From Mesaphorura yosii (Eukaryota; Arthropoda; Collembola; Poduromorpha; Tullbergiidae): DNA of 64,000 bases. Below the pieces are notes generated by a model. The model did not search any database, was not told the DNA's origin, and saw only the letters and a program-made list of their open reading frames with translations. Below, piece by piece: positions 43,801 to 58,800 of this stretch. Numbering within the stretch: the stretch's first letter is position 1; every line of letters starts with the position of its first letter. The position numbers were made by a program, and so were the translations under genes. The stretch lies in the NCBI GenBank assembly GCA_009869945.1, contig WIXG01000058.1:186001-250000 (forward strand). Direction: 5' to 3'.

Positions 43801-46800
43801 GCGTACTACTTGAATCAGCGTTTCGTCTCTACTTTCGCCTATAAAATTTATACGACGCGACATGATAATGATCCTTATCTGCACGTAAAGGAGTAAACAC
43901 AGAATGCACGAGAAACAACTTAAAGATGCCACTTGAGAATGACTTGATTGAGGAAAATTCATAATTGAGGATGCACTCTGTGCTTTGTGCTTGTACGCAT
44001 GAAGCACTTGAGAAATGAGACTTAAGCAGTGATTACCGTTAAGGTAAGGCACCGTACTGCGTTTTTAAGGCAGTCAAGGTTGAGGGTCACTGTTTTATGC
44101 CTCAAAGGACGTCTGTCGGTGATCCCTTTTGCATTGCCGTTTGCAACAGTCAGTCAGCAGTCTTCGAGAAGCATTTCCCTTGAAGGATTCGGCTGAGTCG
44201 TACTCGCACTCGGACTCACGGCTCGGTAATCATAATCAAGCATTGAACTTTTACTCGTACCCGTTCTCGTTCCTGTAATGCAGAGCAGCCGACCGTGAAA
44301 GACGAGACCACCGCGGACCGTGCAGCAATTACCTGCGCCTGTGCCTGGCACGTCGCAAGATGCGAGAACCGCGATAAACCCCTGATTGATGCATAATGAT
44401 GATTTCAAATACGAAATACATGCTTCAGATTGTGACAAGATAACGCTCCAATAAATAATAATAACCATAAATAAAAATTGATGCGAATGGACTGCACTGC
44501 AAAGTAAAAGTCAATGGAGCGAATCAATCCGATGGCAGGCAATCATTGAAATTGTAAAGCGATGGCGATAATAATTTTAATGTACTCACATTAAAACATC
44601 AGTGCCAATGTTAATGCAATGCCACGTGAAATGCGAAGACGAGAAATGTCGATGAACTTGCAATTGCAATTTCCCAGCCACAGCGAGCGGAGCATGAATG
44701 ATCAATTCATATCACTAAAATATTGAACAAATGCTGAGAGCTGTGCTAATTTTGAAGAATTTCAAATTTGACAAAATATCAGAGCATATGCGCGACTGCG
44801 CGAAGTGAGAGCCATTTGACATTATGAATTGGGGCTGTCTTACCACAGCGCATCTTCACAGCTGCGTTACCTCGAGCACTCGAATTGAGCTGATTTCTGA
44901 AGATGCTCATCAAACTCTTGAAACAACACAAGGCGTATATTTACACTGCTCGGCCGTGTCAATAATGACAATTTTTATTTTTGCACTAAATACGTGCTTG
45001 AAGTGGAAGAGAACCTAAATCCGTAAATCGTAAGAGAGCAAAATCTTGAAGTGCCTTCGCTGAACAATGAAAATAAAATACGCCATAAGCAACGCAGCGA
45101 AGCGTCTGATCGACTGACCAATGACGGGACAGATTTGCAAAGCAAAGTGAAGTGTAAATATGAAGCACAGCACACAAAGTTGGTTGCTCTCATAAAATTT
45201 GCATCATTAATGGGTACTATCAGCATGCGTCTTCTAACGCGTGTTATTCTATTTTTGTTGTGGTCATCAATTCAGTGCAGAGCAGTGGGGAATCGATTTG
45301 CAATCGCCAATGCCAGTCCAGTGGCCAAGATGAAGAATGAGATCGAGATCGGACAAGAGAAGAATCCGATGCGAATACACACGGAATACAAATTCAAAGC
45401 GCGTGGACGCGGATGAACGAGCGAGGGTTCAGTTCAGCAAAGAGAAGAGGCTGCCCAGCGAAGAATGGAATGCGAATACTTAAAAGATGAGCGTTATTTT
45501 TATTTGAGAATAAATAATAAATCCGTGCTAATAGAATTCACACGAAATCGGCGCCAGGCCGAATGCACATCGCCGGCAAAAGTGAGAGACAAGACGAGAC
45601 GAGACGCGACGCGAGGAAACTCAGAGCCAAAGCCAAAGTCGAAGTCAGTAAACCAGAAAATTAAGTAGGAGTCTCTTCGTAAGTCGTATCGTAACGCGTT
45701 ATTATGTCCGAGTCCACAAGAACAAATTAAAAATTAGTCAAAATATTTTACGATCAGCACAATGTACTCGTCGCTTGTCGCTGGCAACAAAAGAAGATTG
45801 ACTTTGCCAAAATACCGACAAGGGCCTTTCGCATTCGCGTTCACTACTTTTTAGTGGTTCTCGCCTTCGAGTCAGTCGACAAATATTAAATTTCGCACCC
45901 ATTGTTGAATATTGTGTACTGTAATTAGTGCGTTATGGATACTTTGTATTGTACTCGCATTTTAGTGCGTTCGGAAAACAAAAACACACGATCGAACAAA
46001 GACTAAAGACCGTCAAGCTACGCATACGTACAACAAAGGCCGTAGTCCGTCAAAATTGATGCTCTCAACAATTCTGCCCGGTGAAAATCTGAATGACTGA
46101 CTTCCTGTCGAAGATTCACAATTCACGGTAGACGATCGAGGGAGCTCAGTACTTTCAGCTTTCCTGTCTCAACCGCCAATACTAATGAGAATTTAACACA
46201 TCAGCGCAGAGCAGTGCGGGCAAAGGCTCAAGTGACGGGTATCATGTGAACTCTCATCAAAGAACGGCAGAAGAAGCAGAAGCACAAAAGAGTATTTGAC
46301 ATAATCATGACGAATAAGAATCACAAACTGCAGCGAACACAAGAAAAGAGGATAAAAGAAAAATAGGAGATACGAGTTAACACTTCTTGAAGGTCGGCCA
46401 CTTGTTGCTTGCTTCTGCTCTGCTACCATTCATTTTGTTGTCCTGTTTGTACTTTCGTGTACCGTACTCTCTTTCATTCTATTCTACGCAAACGATTTCA
46501 ATTTTCTCAGAGCATCTTTTCTTTTCTTTACGTGTCCATCGAGCATCAAGCAGAACATCAGCATCAAAGATAAGGACACGGGACAATAAAAAATCCGCGT
46601 CCACGGGAAAAGAGCAGCTTTAATGTGAGATTAAGTACAGAGTGCATACAGACTTTATTGCCTGCCTGCGCAGTCTAATTTTGATGTCGCTGTAACCAGC
46701 CAAAAACTCAGATTCCAAAATTGTACATAAAATGAAATGAGAGATGCCAAAATAAAGCGGGGCAAAAAATGACGACCACGGCCACGACTATGCTCCGACG

Positions 46801-49800
46801 AGACGAAACTCACTCATGCAATGCAATACAAATCTTCGCAGGCGAAGAAATGCATTATGTGAATCCTGCTGCTTGCTTTCTTGCGTTCTTGCCGGTCTCG
46901 CATGCATGACAAAAGGTCAAATGTCTCCATCGTCATGGCGCAACCACCGGAAATGGTCCGTGGTCAACTTTCATACATTTACAGCAGCCAAGATGATGAA
47001 TTACAAAGAAAAGAGAACATTTTAAACTCATTTGAGCTTCACCATTCGAGTTAAGTATTTTTATATCCTATTGTCATTTTTAAATCTCGAGCTTGGTTGG
47101 TTTGCTTGCCCGTGCCTTTGTGCATGTGAAATGTAAACTGACGAGACAAAAAATAGGTTCTCAGCAAGATCTCGATTCTTGATTCAGGCTCGAGACAAAG
47201 ACCAAGACCAACTACGATTTTTCCCTCAACACTCGACGGCAGGCAACAATCAAATGCTAAATGCTAAATACTGCACACAATTTTTCTTTGGATGATATTT
47301 TTATGTGTGAGGTTGTGCGTAGAAAGTTAATTTTTTGTATCAAAGGAAAATCAATCACCGTGGAGGTGGAATAAGCTGCTTATTTAAGGCAGTGCAACGG
47401 CAACTGCCGCCTGCCGCTGCTGTTTATCGTGTCGTGCTTTATCAAAAATGTGTTGCTAACCTCGACTGCCGCTGAGGCTGTGACAATTTGTCTTTGGTGA
47501 CATTGACGTGGTAGCAGCGATTGAAGACGCTGACGATGATTCGCATTCGCGATCGCGACAGGTGGATGTTAATGATGATGGCTCGCTTCCTCCTCCAGCA
47601 GCGACGGCGACGGCTTCGTTGGAAGCATCCGCCATCATTGAACAACTCATCTCTTCGACCTCATCCTCATCATCATCTTGGTCGCCTTGATATTCGTAGC
47701 TATCCGTTGTCATTGTCACTTCCATCCCAGAAGCTATCGCAGTCGTCTTCATGTCATATCCGCATCCGCCTCCTGACAGACAACCACCGCTGCTTTTCAA
47801 ACCCGAACTCGAAGCCGCCGCAGCTGACGCTGAAGGCGAAGTAGCGGAAGATGAAGAGGCTTCACTCAGCTGGTCAGAGGATGAGGAAGACGAAGAAGAT
47901 GCACATGAAGATGAAGTTCGATACTCTGTACACAGGAATGAGTAATGAGCTCATTGCATGAATTTGTAATATTTAATGTTTTGGTCATTGCCTCCGCTGC
48001 GACGCTAATTTTTTGCATACGCATACGAACACTATAAGCAAATTAGCAGCAGGGTGATTATCTATTTACATAAGCACAGTAAAATTCTTGGAAAGCAATT
48101 ACTTCAGACGAGAGCCGTGTGTGTGTGTCTTGATCGCCGATTCTCGCATTGCATTGCATTGCGCGTCACGGCGGCACGATCGTCTCCTTTCCCCGCATGA
48201 TATAAAATATGGCTACGAAGCACAGCGTCGGTTTTAGCACCGAGTGGGCGCAGAATAATAAAATCAAAAATTCGACACGTAAAAATAATTACGATACAAA
48301 GTCTGTGAAATCCCAGCCAATGCGATTTGCAATATTGCGAGCTGAGTCAGAAAAAAAATGCTCGCCCGCCCGAGTCTTTAACTTAATTTGAATTCAAAAT
48401 CGAATAGAAATCGCAAACGTGTAGCTGTAATTTTTTACGACAGAGTTTTGCGTCTGCCCATTTAACAAGAGAACAATGAGACTGAGATAATACGATGAGT
48501 AATAAAGTACTTGAAGGGTTGGCCGGGTCACTTTAGCTCATAAACTATGCAAAAATTCTTTCCACCGCTTTCAGCCGTCCATGTCGTCCTCAGTCCGTGC
48601 CGTGTTAGAGCGTGGTATAATTTTTTATGAGCGCGGACCTTCGCCGGATAAATTACCGACCAACGCTGTATATTAATGCCTGATCTAATATGAAGAGACA
48701 GGATAGCCGGCCGCTCGACTCAAACGTAAGCGTATGAGCTCGAGCTATTTATTAGTTAAGGAATTTTTGCAGACAAGGCATGGCATTTGCATTGGCTACT
48801 GTTTCTCTTTAGTTTCGTTTCAAATTCTAGCATCATTCCCCCACAATATATCATCTTGAACTCTGCTTTTAGCTCCGAGCCAACATCCTGACAATGTCCG
48901 TCCGTCAGCGTGCAAGCAAGCAGGCAGGCTTCTTTTGTGCTCGGACCTTCTTCGTCCGACGTATTCCAACTCATCTTTTGTAATTACTTTTTTCTGTATT
49001 CAATGCAATGCAGCGCAATGCAACAACGCGGATTCACAAACAACAACAAACGAGAGAAACATTTCTCATTTGTAAAGTCATCATCGCCGCCGTCTTCAGC
49101 GAGCCGTCCGGCTTCGATCATCAGTATGTAAATGTACTGGGCACAGAATTTAAATATACGACTCCATTCGCAACAATTATGACTCTTTTTATAAACAATG
49201 TACAAAGTTGTAAGTTTACCACACAGTCGACCGGCTAGCAGAACATTTTCCGTGTCCACTGCTAAGCAAAGGCATAAAGTCTCGCTATTCGGCTATTCGG
49301 CCTTCTTTCTCTCTGTCATACAGTCTGTATACTGTCTGTCAATGACCACAACATAATATATTTTAAGAGCTAGGAATCTCAGCCGCTTGTACTTTTTGTA
49401 TATGCGTGTGGTAACGTTAAAGTTAAAACGGGCAAAGGCAAACTGAGGCAAAGCGGTGTGTTTACACACAGAATGAACTTTCAGAAAAAAAAAATACGTC
49501 TAACTTTAAGTTTCGACAGATTTGATATTAAATTCGAATTTCTTTAAACGGCTTTACTTTGTTCAGTCTGAATTCAGTTCCAAAGTTGCCTAAAAATCAT
49601 TTTATAGTTTATTTATAGTTTCAAGTATAAGCTAGTTTAGCAACTAAAGTGCAAGTGAGCACTGAAATTCGCAAGCGCGAGACAATTCGTAATCGCAAGA
49701 TGTCTGTATCTTCACTACCCACGAATGTAAAAGTGAGAAGATGTCGGCGCATCGCACATGTATTTACATGAATTATGCCGCGCATGATTGGTTCGTCTGA

Positions 49801-52800
49801 TGATAACGATAAACTATTGCAATTCAGTGAGAACAGAACAACGACATAATTTTTCATCGTTTTTACACACACTTCTCAGTTTGCAGTCACAATCACGCAC
49901 GAAGATGCCGATGCATTTGGAATTCTGTTCTCTGTACGCATCTTTGCACTCTGTACAATTTATTACTCTGCGACAACGCAAGCAGAAGCAGAGTCGACTC
50001 TCTCCTGCGTCCATCTTCGCCTTCGCACATCTCGTAATAACACCAATCTTATTTTTATGAAATATTAAGCCTTATTTTCTACTTTTTTTTATTGTTCAAT
50101 CATCGCCGCATCGCATCGGTGCACTGCGCTGCTCTTCACAGCACGAATTTACCCCGCCATATGTTGTGACATGCCGTTGACAACAAGAAATGACTTTTTT
50201 ATTTGGGCTCAGAGATTTCTTTGCTGCTGCTGCGGCTATGGCTGCAGGTAGAAAAGTTTCACAAGCGTCACAAGCATTCGTGGCGTCTTTCATGGCCACC
50301 TGCCGCCTGGTGCAATATCGGCCAGGCCATGTGAAGTAGAATTTTGACGGGGCGATGGCACGGCACGGTTGGGCGATGAATGAATAGTTAAGCCAAATAA
50401 AATTAAGAATAATTACGCATGAATATTTGCCATTCGCAATCGCAACAACACCAACCGCTGTCGCTGCGGTTCTTCATATTTACTTTTAATGCTCCATAAC
50501 AAAAGGCTCGTTTTCGTCGGTCGTCGGTGTGGTGTGGTGCCAAAGAAATCGTACCGTAGCTGTACTCATAATCATACATCATTTTATTGTGTGTGATTGA
50601 CCATTGGAGACACGAAGAAGAAAAATTATTCACCTGTCACACGAAAATTCGAATTCACGCACTGCACTGGCCAGTTATGGGATTAGGCGACCAATCTCAT
50701 CATCCCCATCACTGCTGCTGCTGCCGTAATTGTTGCCCGGCCGTATTGTGAATTGTGAACGTGTACGATTTTTTGTCACAATTTGAAAGGAATCATCATC
50801 ACACATACTCTTGGCATGGCAGGCTACAAAAGGCATACGCAGGCAAGCAGGCAGGTAAGGAAGAAGATCATCAATCTAAAAAGCTTTTCTGTACTTTACG
50901 CGCACTTTTTACATGCATTTTTTGAAAAGGGATAATTTAGACTGCTTGGACGCGGACGGAGCGTTGTTGCGAGTGTGATGTGTGAGGTAGTCGTGAGATT
51001 TGAATAGCCATCATCATTATGATTAGGATTCTAAAGAATAGTTTTAAAAATATACGACGCAATGCAGTGCAGTGAGCACCCATCATAAAAAATTCCGTCT
51101 ACATAATAACATCTTTAACAATGCAACGCGAAAGATGACGGAGACTCGAGACAGACATAATTTTCTATCGCTTTTGCGTTAGATTCTTACTACCCAGCAG
51201 CACAGCACCTCATCAACTTCATCTTCATCATGGAACAGAACAGAACAGCGGCTATTAAAGGTCATGAGTAGGCAGAGTCGTGAGAAGCTACCGTTTTCTC
51301 ATCTCATCATCATAATCATCATCGTGCCACAGTTAAGGTGCTCTGTGCTCTGCCAGCCCCATGATTGTCGAAAGGTACGACGGGCGACTGCGACTCTCAA
51401 GATGATTAAGAAGTTCTGTTTTCTTTGATTTCTGCTGTCGCTGTCATGTGCGATCAAGGCCACGATTATGTAAAGCACGACATAAAAAATCCCATCGCCA
51501 TCGCCCGCATCGCCGCATCTCATCGCTTCGCATTTGCATATTTGCATGACACTTCAGAATCAAATCAGAAGATTTTTCTCGTGATCTCGTTCGACTTCAG
51601 CCATAGCCACAACGCAACAGGTGCACGGCACGGCTGTACGGGAATTGCGAAATGCAAAATTCGAAATCCCTTGCACAAAATTCAATTACACACGAGTTAC
51701 GAATTTACGAATTATCGCGTGCAAAAATGCAGTCAGGAGCAGAATTGGATTTTAAAATGCTAAGAAGGATTTAACCTTTTGGTAATTTGATGATCGGTCA
51801 TCATAACTTTACATTTTTCTTTTCTTGTTTTCTACGCAAAAAACGTAAACAATGTTTCACAGAGACTGGGTGCAGGCGATTTAACCTTTTACCACTGCGA
51901 ACAGTGTACAGAGGCGAAAAACGAAAAATCGAGACAACAGGTTCATATTTTATGGGATTTGAGCAACAAATCGTTCATCCATTCGGTCATGTCGTGCCAT
52001 GTCGTGCCATGCCATGGAGAATGTTGGACTTGCTAATAATTATAATAATATGTGATAAGAATGATAAATTTCAATTCTCTGGTATCGAAACCAGATTGGC
52101 AAGCCATGCATTACTCTCGGGACAGTTCGAACGAAAAAAGTAGTCGCAGTCGGCAGTCGACTCAAAATGAAGTGAAAAGTCCAAGTCAGAGACAAGCCAA
52201 TCCAAGCCACCAGACCAAACTGAACCCAGACCCATTATCGTGTCCGCTGCTGCAACTCCGTACGTACTGCTCATTATGCACTGAGCACAGCAACAAGTTG
52301 CAATTCAACTTGATTGACTTTATCGTGAAAGGTCAAACACAGAAAAAATTCTTGATTTCAACCTTATCCGTGCATACAACAAAAAGTAGCTGAGGATTCA
52401 CTTGCGGGGTCAAAGGTAGCTGCTCAGGTAAGAGCCATTGCCATTTATATGGCCAAAGCACGATCGCCCATCGCACATCGCGGGACGACACACAAGATCG
52501 TGTGCATCATCGAGAGTTGAACTGAACAAATTCACGGTCGGGCTACAATAACATCGTAATTACGAATTCCGTCCGCGCACTCACCTGCACTGACTCCACG
52601 TAGCCTTATGTCATTTTCTTGTTTAAAATATTTAACTTTGAACTTGGCAGTGGCAACGCAACCCGAACCTGTACTAAATTTATTGAGCAAAAACGAAAAA
52701 CGATCTTCTTCGTCGTGTAATTAATTATGTGGCAGGAGATGAGCAAAATGCAGAATGCAAAAAGACGTTTAGTGTTTAGTGAAGATTGCCGTGAATGCAA

Positions 52801-55800
52801 AGAGCAAAGGCAAAGGCAAAAAGTCGCTGCGCTGTGCCACGCCGCGCTGTTTGTGACCCGGGCTCGCCTGGCCGGCCGGTTTTAAAAGTCAAAGTCAATG
52901 TCAGAAGATCGGATCAGATCTTGTCAGCGCAAGAGATGAGATGACTTTTCCCAACCTGCCTGCTGTGGAGCAGCTCATTAACAGACAGACACAAAAGAGA
53001 TTCGTAACCGGATTAACGCAGTGAATGAATGGTATCACTTTGTTTCACATCAAATTGTTGCAAAAACTGATACAACCTTTTAAGAGTTGCGTTTGTGAAT
53101 TGCGGTTGAGAGTATCATTAACGATGTTTGTTCAAAAGGACAGGACATGAAGGGTGATAAGGATCAGATCAGAAGCAGGATGCAACATTCCAAGGTGTGC
53201 ATTGCTGCGCGACTTGGCAATTCAGTTGTGATTTGTAATTAGATGAACGACTTTTATTGGTTCTTGAATGCAAATCCAAGTCTATAATACATGAAAGTAT
53301 TTTTTTGCTTGCACCTTGCATCGAAGATCTCCGAAGAGAATTGCAACCCTACACTTTCTCAGTATTATAAAAATAAGAAAGAATGAAACCGAAAACGAGA
53401 ACGAGGAAATCAAACTGGGAACCAATTCTCCCACACAAAACACATACGACCAAGTTGAGTTTTTCCAGTCTTTAATCAAACGAATTCTTGCAAGATTTCT
53501 TATTGACCTATACTGATGGTTCGACTTTTGATTACTTCTTGGAGGTTTCATTCTTTCATTTCAGCTCATTAGACCTTTCGCTTTTGCCAAAATAGAAGCA
53601 AAGGCAATTCTTTCTTGGCCTTATCGTTTGTTTTTTCTGGTTCACAAGAACAAGCTATATTTCGCTATTTCGGATTATTCCGGTACTTTTCCAGTTGCTA
53701 GGCTTGGACTTCACCTTCTAAACTGCAGCTGGGACATTTTACGAAGCTCCTCGCAGATTGCAGATTTCGAGTTTGATTGAATCCTATATCTTTTGATTCA
53801 GGTTTTAATTTCCGGTTCAATTTCCTCCCACAGTAATTAACATACCTCTATGCCAGCAATTAACATTTCAGCTTGAACTGACTTCAAGCAGTCAAGACTC
53901 AGCAATTTTCCTTTGCCTTTGCCTTGTCTGCATTTGGCTAGACAAGGCTTTGTAGTGTGAATTCTTTGTTCAGCATCCGTAGCCTAATCTACTAGTCTGT
54001 CATTGTCACGTTTTCTCTTATTGCCTCGCGTCGTATCATTTTAAGAAATCTTAATTCAAAAATTCATAATAAAATGCGTTTTTTCTAAATCATCGTGTCA
54101 TCGCCTCGTCATCACGCTGCATTCAAGCCAAACCAAACCAGCAACAGCATCTTCTCGTGATGACGATAAGAATAACAACAATTTTCAGGCCAGGCCACCA
54201 TAAGCATTATCATTGAAAGGAATTCACGAAATGCCTGCACTACGCTGCATTTTGTATTACATTTATGAGCGTGACGCCTGGGATGATCCCGTGTCCATCC
54301 GCTGTCTGCGTCTGCTCTTTACATAAAAGCATTTGATTCACTTGTCATCGAATCTCTGCCTGCCCTGTTGTCTTGTGTCTTGTACCTGTAGTACTTTGTT
54401 CGTGTAATCATTGAATCATCTTTGACTTGACCTGCCAAAGGTTTCTTGATGTGTCAATTGAATTTACGTGCCGTGCTGTGGCTCGTCTCGAGCAATGTTT
54501 GAACAATAAAATAAATATGGTAATGTAATACCCAGATAATAACCCTACCATGGCATGCCATGCCATGCTAGCTTGTATTCTCTGTTCTGTTCTCTTCTGG
54601 CACTGTGCTGTTACGAGAATGGAGATGAAGATGATGATGTAACAATTTGATGATTATTAATTCTGACAATATAATAAAAGAGTACACAATGTCCGTCCAA
54701 CTATCTTATTACCAGCCAGCCAAGTCTGTGTCAGTCTGAAGTCTTTGCCTCATTGCCGCGCAGTACACATATCCTCATTCTTCAGCTTTGCATTGTAATT
54801 TCGCCATTAGATTCTAGAATTTTTTCTCTCAACTCCGCTCAGAGTCCATATGTCAAGGTTTAACTGTTCATAATGCGAGGAATGGAATATTGTCAGGTAA
54901 ACCCCAGTCGCCATCGCCATCACCATCGCCAGTCATGAACAGCTTAATCATAGCAGCTCAACGTGGCTCGTGACGCATTCGTATTTACATGGAAGAACAA
55001 GCAAGGCCTTAATTAGTAAGATGAGTTGGTAAAAATGCAATGCCTTTGCTTTGCATTCACAGTACCCGTTGCGGCATTCGTGTAAATTATTATTAGCTCC
55101 ATTATTTCAATTTCTTCGCCCTCTGGACTTGGCTTGGCTTTAAAATATTTCCTACTCTGACTTTGACCTCTGCACCCATTCACCGATTCCACCTTAAATT
55201 GTCCAAACAGGATCTTGAAAAAATCATGCACATTGTCCAATTTCCAATAGGGTTTTACACAAATTGTCCAAACCTTTTTTATTAAAATTTTAATGCTAGA
55301 ACATGTAAAACAGAGCGAGAGTAAAATCAAACAAATCAAGCGATTGTTTGCAGGTAAGTAATTTCAGTACAATTTCAGATTCCAATATGGAAGTGATAAT
55401 GCGTATGAGAAGGTCGTACCATCAAATTTTCCGTTGTGCAAAGACATGGCTTGTGATCAGACTAATCATGCCGTAGAAACTTCACTCCACGTAGTGTGAA
55501 ATGATAAGGCATCGGAACTCCCATGTCCATCAATCGTTTCGTGTCTTTAAACTGATAACTTGAGAATTTGTACCGACGGATGTAATCTTTGGATTTGAAC
55601 AGTTTCTTGATTGCTAACTCCTAACCAGCAGTTTAGACAATTTGCATATCGACCCTTAAAAAGACACAGCCGAAAAAACATGTACATTGTCCAAAATTCT
55701 TTGGACAACCTAAGGTGGTACTCATTCAACGTCTGCCTGTCTCTTCCCCGCATTTTTAGAATTCAAAATTAAAAGGTGTAATTACATCGGAATGTTAAAA

Positions 55801-58800
55801 GTCTAAAGACACCTTTAGTAAATAAAATAGCGGCAGCAGCAATTGTTCAGGAATGTGATGAAATGCACTCACATTCTTAAACAAAAGTCCCTTTCACCCT
55901 CACAGTCATGAATCATGGGAAATGCATGCTTTTATGCGTCCATGCGTGGTTCTTAAGTACCTTCCGAGCAGAGTCATGTCGTGTCGTGACGGTGTTACTA
56001 TTGGGGACAGAAAGACAAGAACAAGACAGCTTCGTCACCGTCATCGTAATCGCGCCACCATTGCAATTGCACTTTCCTTTCACGCTGCGCCGAGAAAGGC
56101 TTCTACAACCCTTTCTTCTGTCGCCCAAAAAGATCCACCAAGGCAAGGTTCCTTGAAGGAATCTGACCGTACATTTTACAATTTTACGATGAGATAATAA
56201 GAAAAGGTGTTGAAAAGGCGAGCTTCTGCTGTTACATTATTATTGCATTATGGACAACAGAAGAGGACCAAGATCAAGACAAGAAAGTCGCAGTCGCGAT
56301 GATGACTCTGCATTAAGCATTCAAAAATTTGCTGCTTCTGCTGCTGGAGAGCGAGAATACTGAATACTGAACACACTTAACCCAAGAAGCGTTTCTCTGA
56401 AATTAAAGCTCCAAGCATGCATGCTATTCTTAACTTGACTACATGGCGTGGCGTTGCCGAAGGTGAGAAAACAGAATCATCTTTCAATTAATTTTTTCAA
56501 TTCAGGAAACCTTTTCCTTTTACAAAGGATGCTTCCTACTTTTGGGAACATTTGGGCCTGAATTAACTAAATTAACGTTAACTAACTGGGCCTCGTGTAA
56601 GTCAGTTAGGCGGTTTGTTACCCCCGTTGCTTAGCAACCTGCTGGAGGATCCAAGTAATCCTATATGATTTGTATAGGATTTCCGACACGTTCCTTTCTG
56701 GCTAAAAAATTAATGATTTTCAAAGGGGCACAATTTGGTGGCTGAATTCATCCGAAAGAGTTAACTGAGCTTTGACTTGGGTACCGAGTCTCATGGGTTT
56801 AGCCGGCCGAAGTTGGCCAAATTCCTCCTCGAAATCGCTCTCCATGTATTTTAAATGGAGAACATACTTTTTCAAAACCCAAAATCGCACCTTCTTGAAA
56901 GGGCACAATTTTGCCGTTCATGGATTCAAATAGTAAAAAACTTTTAACTATGTGTGGTAAAAGTCCTAGATCAATCGGTTTGGCCCAAGTCACTAAAAAT
57001 TGAAGCCCAAATCACTTGCAAAGTAAGAATTCACCTTTTACACAAAAGAACGCGAACGTAGCCCAGAGAACTGCAGAAAAGGGCGAAGGAATCAAGAATC
57101 CTTTTCATTACAAAAAGACCACTGCACTCTTACACTGCCATCATTAAGAAGTGAAGCTTAAGAAGAAGCGCAAATGCTACTGTGCGCGGTCTAAAGTCTA
57201 AATATTACTCACGCATCAACACAATCATATTTCTTAAGAACCCGAGTATGCATGCATGGAAGAGAATGCGATCACAACCTTCAGCAATTTCAGCTTTCTG
57301 AAGGTTTGGAGAAAGGACCCTCTGGTGAGATATTATTATTATGACTATGACTCGAATGACGAACCTGAACAGGAGTTAATACGAATTCCTCTCAACAACA
57401 ATGTAACTTAATAATAATTTTTTGTGTAACAATGCCAAGACCGCCGAAGATAGCCAGGCAAGCTGCTGAGATCGAGATTCGGTAAATGTAAAAGACAATA
57501 CCTTTCATAATCATACTTTCGAGCAACAAGTGCCTGAAATCCCGCTTGTCTGAAACACGGATGCGGCTGGCACGGTAGCCGATGGACATTGCTACTACTT
57601 TTCCGTGCACATTGCACGGCTTCCCATATTTTCTTAATTTCTTTTTAATTTTTCCTATTATGAGATACCTTCGTGTCTTGTCTACGCTACGGCAAGGAAA
57701 ACGCGATCGTGAACGTGAAGTGAAATGAACTCGATCTCGAACGCAAGCCCCGTTCTCGTCTTAATGAAATGTTATGACTCGGCCGGTACGCCGTGCCGTG
57801 ATGACGTACGAGATGAACTTCCTCTTGCTCGCACACTGCACTTCGCTCGGTAGACACGTCGGGCACGAAATTCCCCAAACAATGGTAGCATAATTTTTAT
57901 CATGAACTAACCTTCATTCGCTCTGGAGATGAGGAGGTGATCGATGATGGACGTAAGGCGAGTCTCACGCTTCACGCTTCCAACTGCTGCAGCGCCAGCA
58001 CCAGCACCGGCGATCGCATTGTTGTGCTGGCTGTGGCCGTGCCTTCAGAGAAATTATAACAAAAGAAAACAATTACATAATCTCGCGAGTTGCGAGTTTT
58101 CTTGTAATTGTAATTGCGCCTGGCATTATGCAGGCTCTTCGCTCACGACCACAAAAATTGTAGCACGTTCGTTTTCGAGTTTGACTTCCGAGTGTTTTAC
58201 ATGATAAATTATGCATCCGCGTCCCGGAAAAAATCAGAATGTCTTTTGTATGTAAATACGAGCAGTTCGGCGTGAACTTCGTCTCGGTCAATTCTCAACG
58301 CGTCGAACGTGCACGAATTAGAAATTTGGGCTCTTGAAATTCTTACCTCGGACTTGGGCTTGGACTTGACCGCATCTGCATCTGATTTGGGTCTTCGTCT
58401 TCGTCTTGAGCTTCATTCATTGCCAGCTGCTGAAGCTGATGCATGCCATTATGAAGATTTTGTATCTGGAGCTGCTGCGCAAATGAATAATTACGATTAT
58501 TGCTGTGTGTCTGCTTCAGCGCCTGCTTCAACGACGACGATTTTGTCATGAGTTCCATGTTCTTTCTCCTGTTTGCTAAGCCCTGAAGACAGACAAAGAA
58601 GAATGTTAGACTTTATTACTGCTAAATACAACCTGCGACGCGACGCGAACAGCAACGAGTTTCAGCGTTATGTTGCAGAGAGCGAAAGTTTCAACGACTC
58701 AACAATGAGTAATGAAGCTTAATTATCCAAATTGGCATTTCAAAGCACTTCAACTCTTTTACTGTACTGTGCCCAGGTACAAAAATCTGACGCATAATTA

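Larger units (their letters stand above)
47870..58346 (-). other. 10.5-kb intron interval of the SAND/SAM gene
   Basis: Noncoding DNA rich in short tandem pentamer duplications. It includes diverged dispersed repeats near 55.2 and 55.7 kb and a degenerate tandem repeat at 56.7-56.95 kb. It may hide one further small exon, given the phase problem between the flanking exons. Confidence 0.5.

Noticed and set aside
54880-54905. miR-8-like word TATTGTCAGGTAAA
   Set aside because: The match covers only part of the miRNA and no hairpin partner was found on either side.
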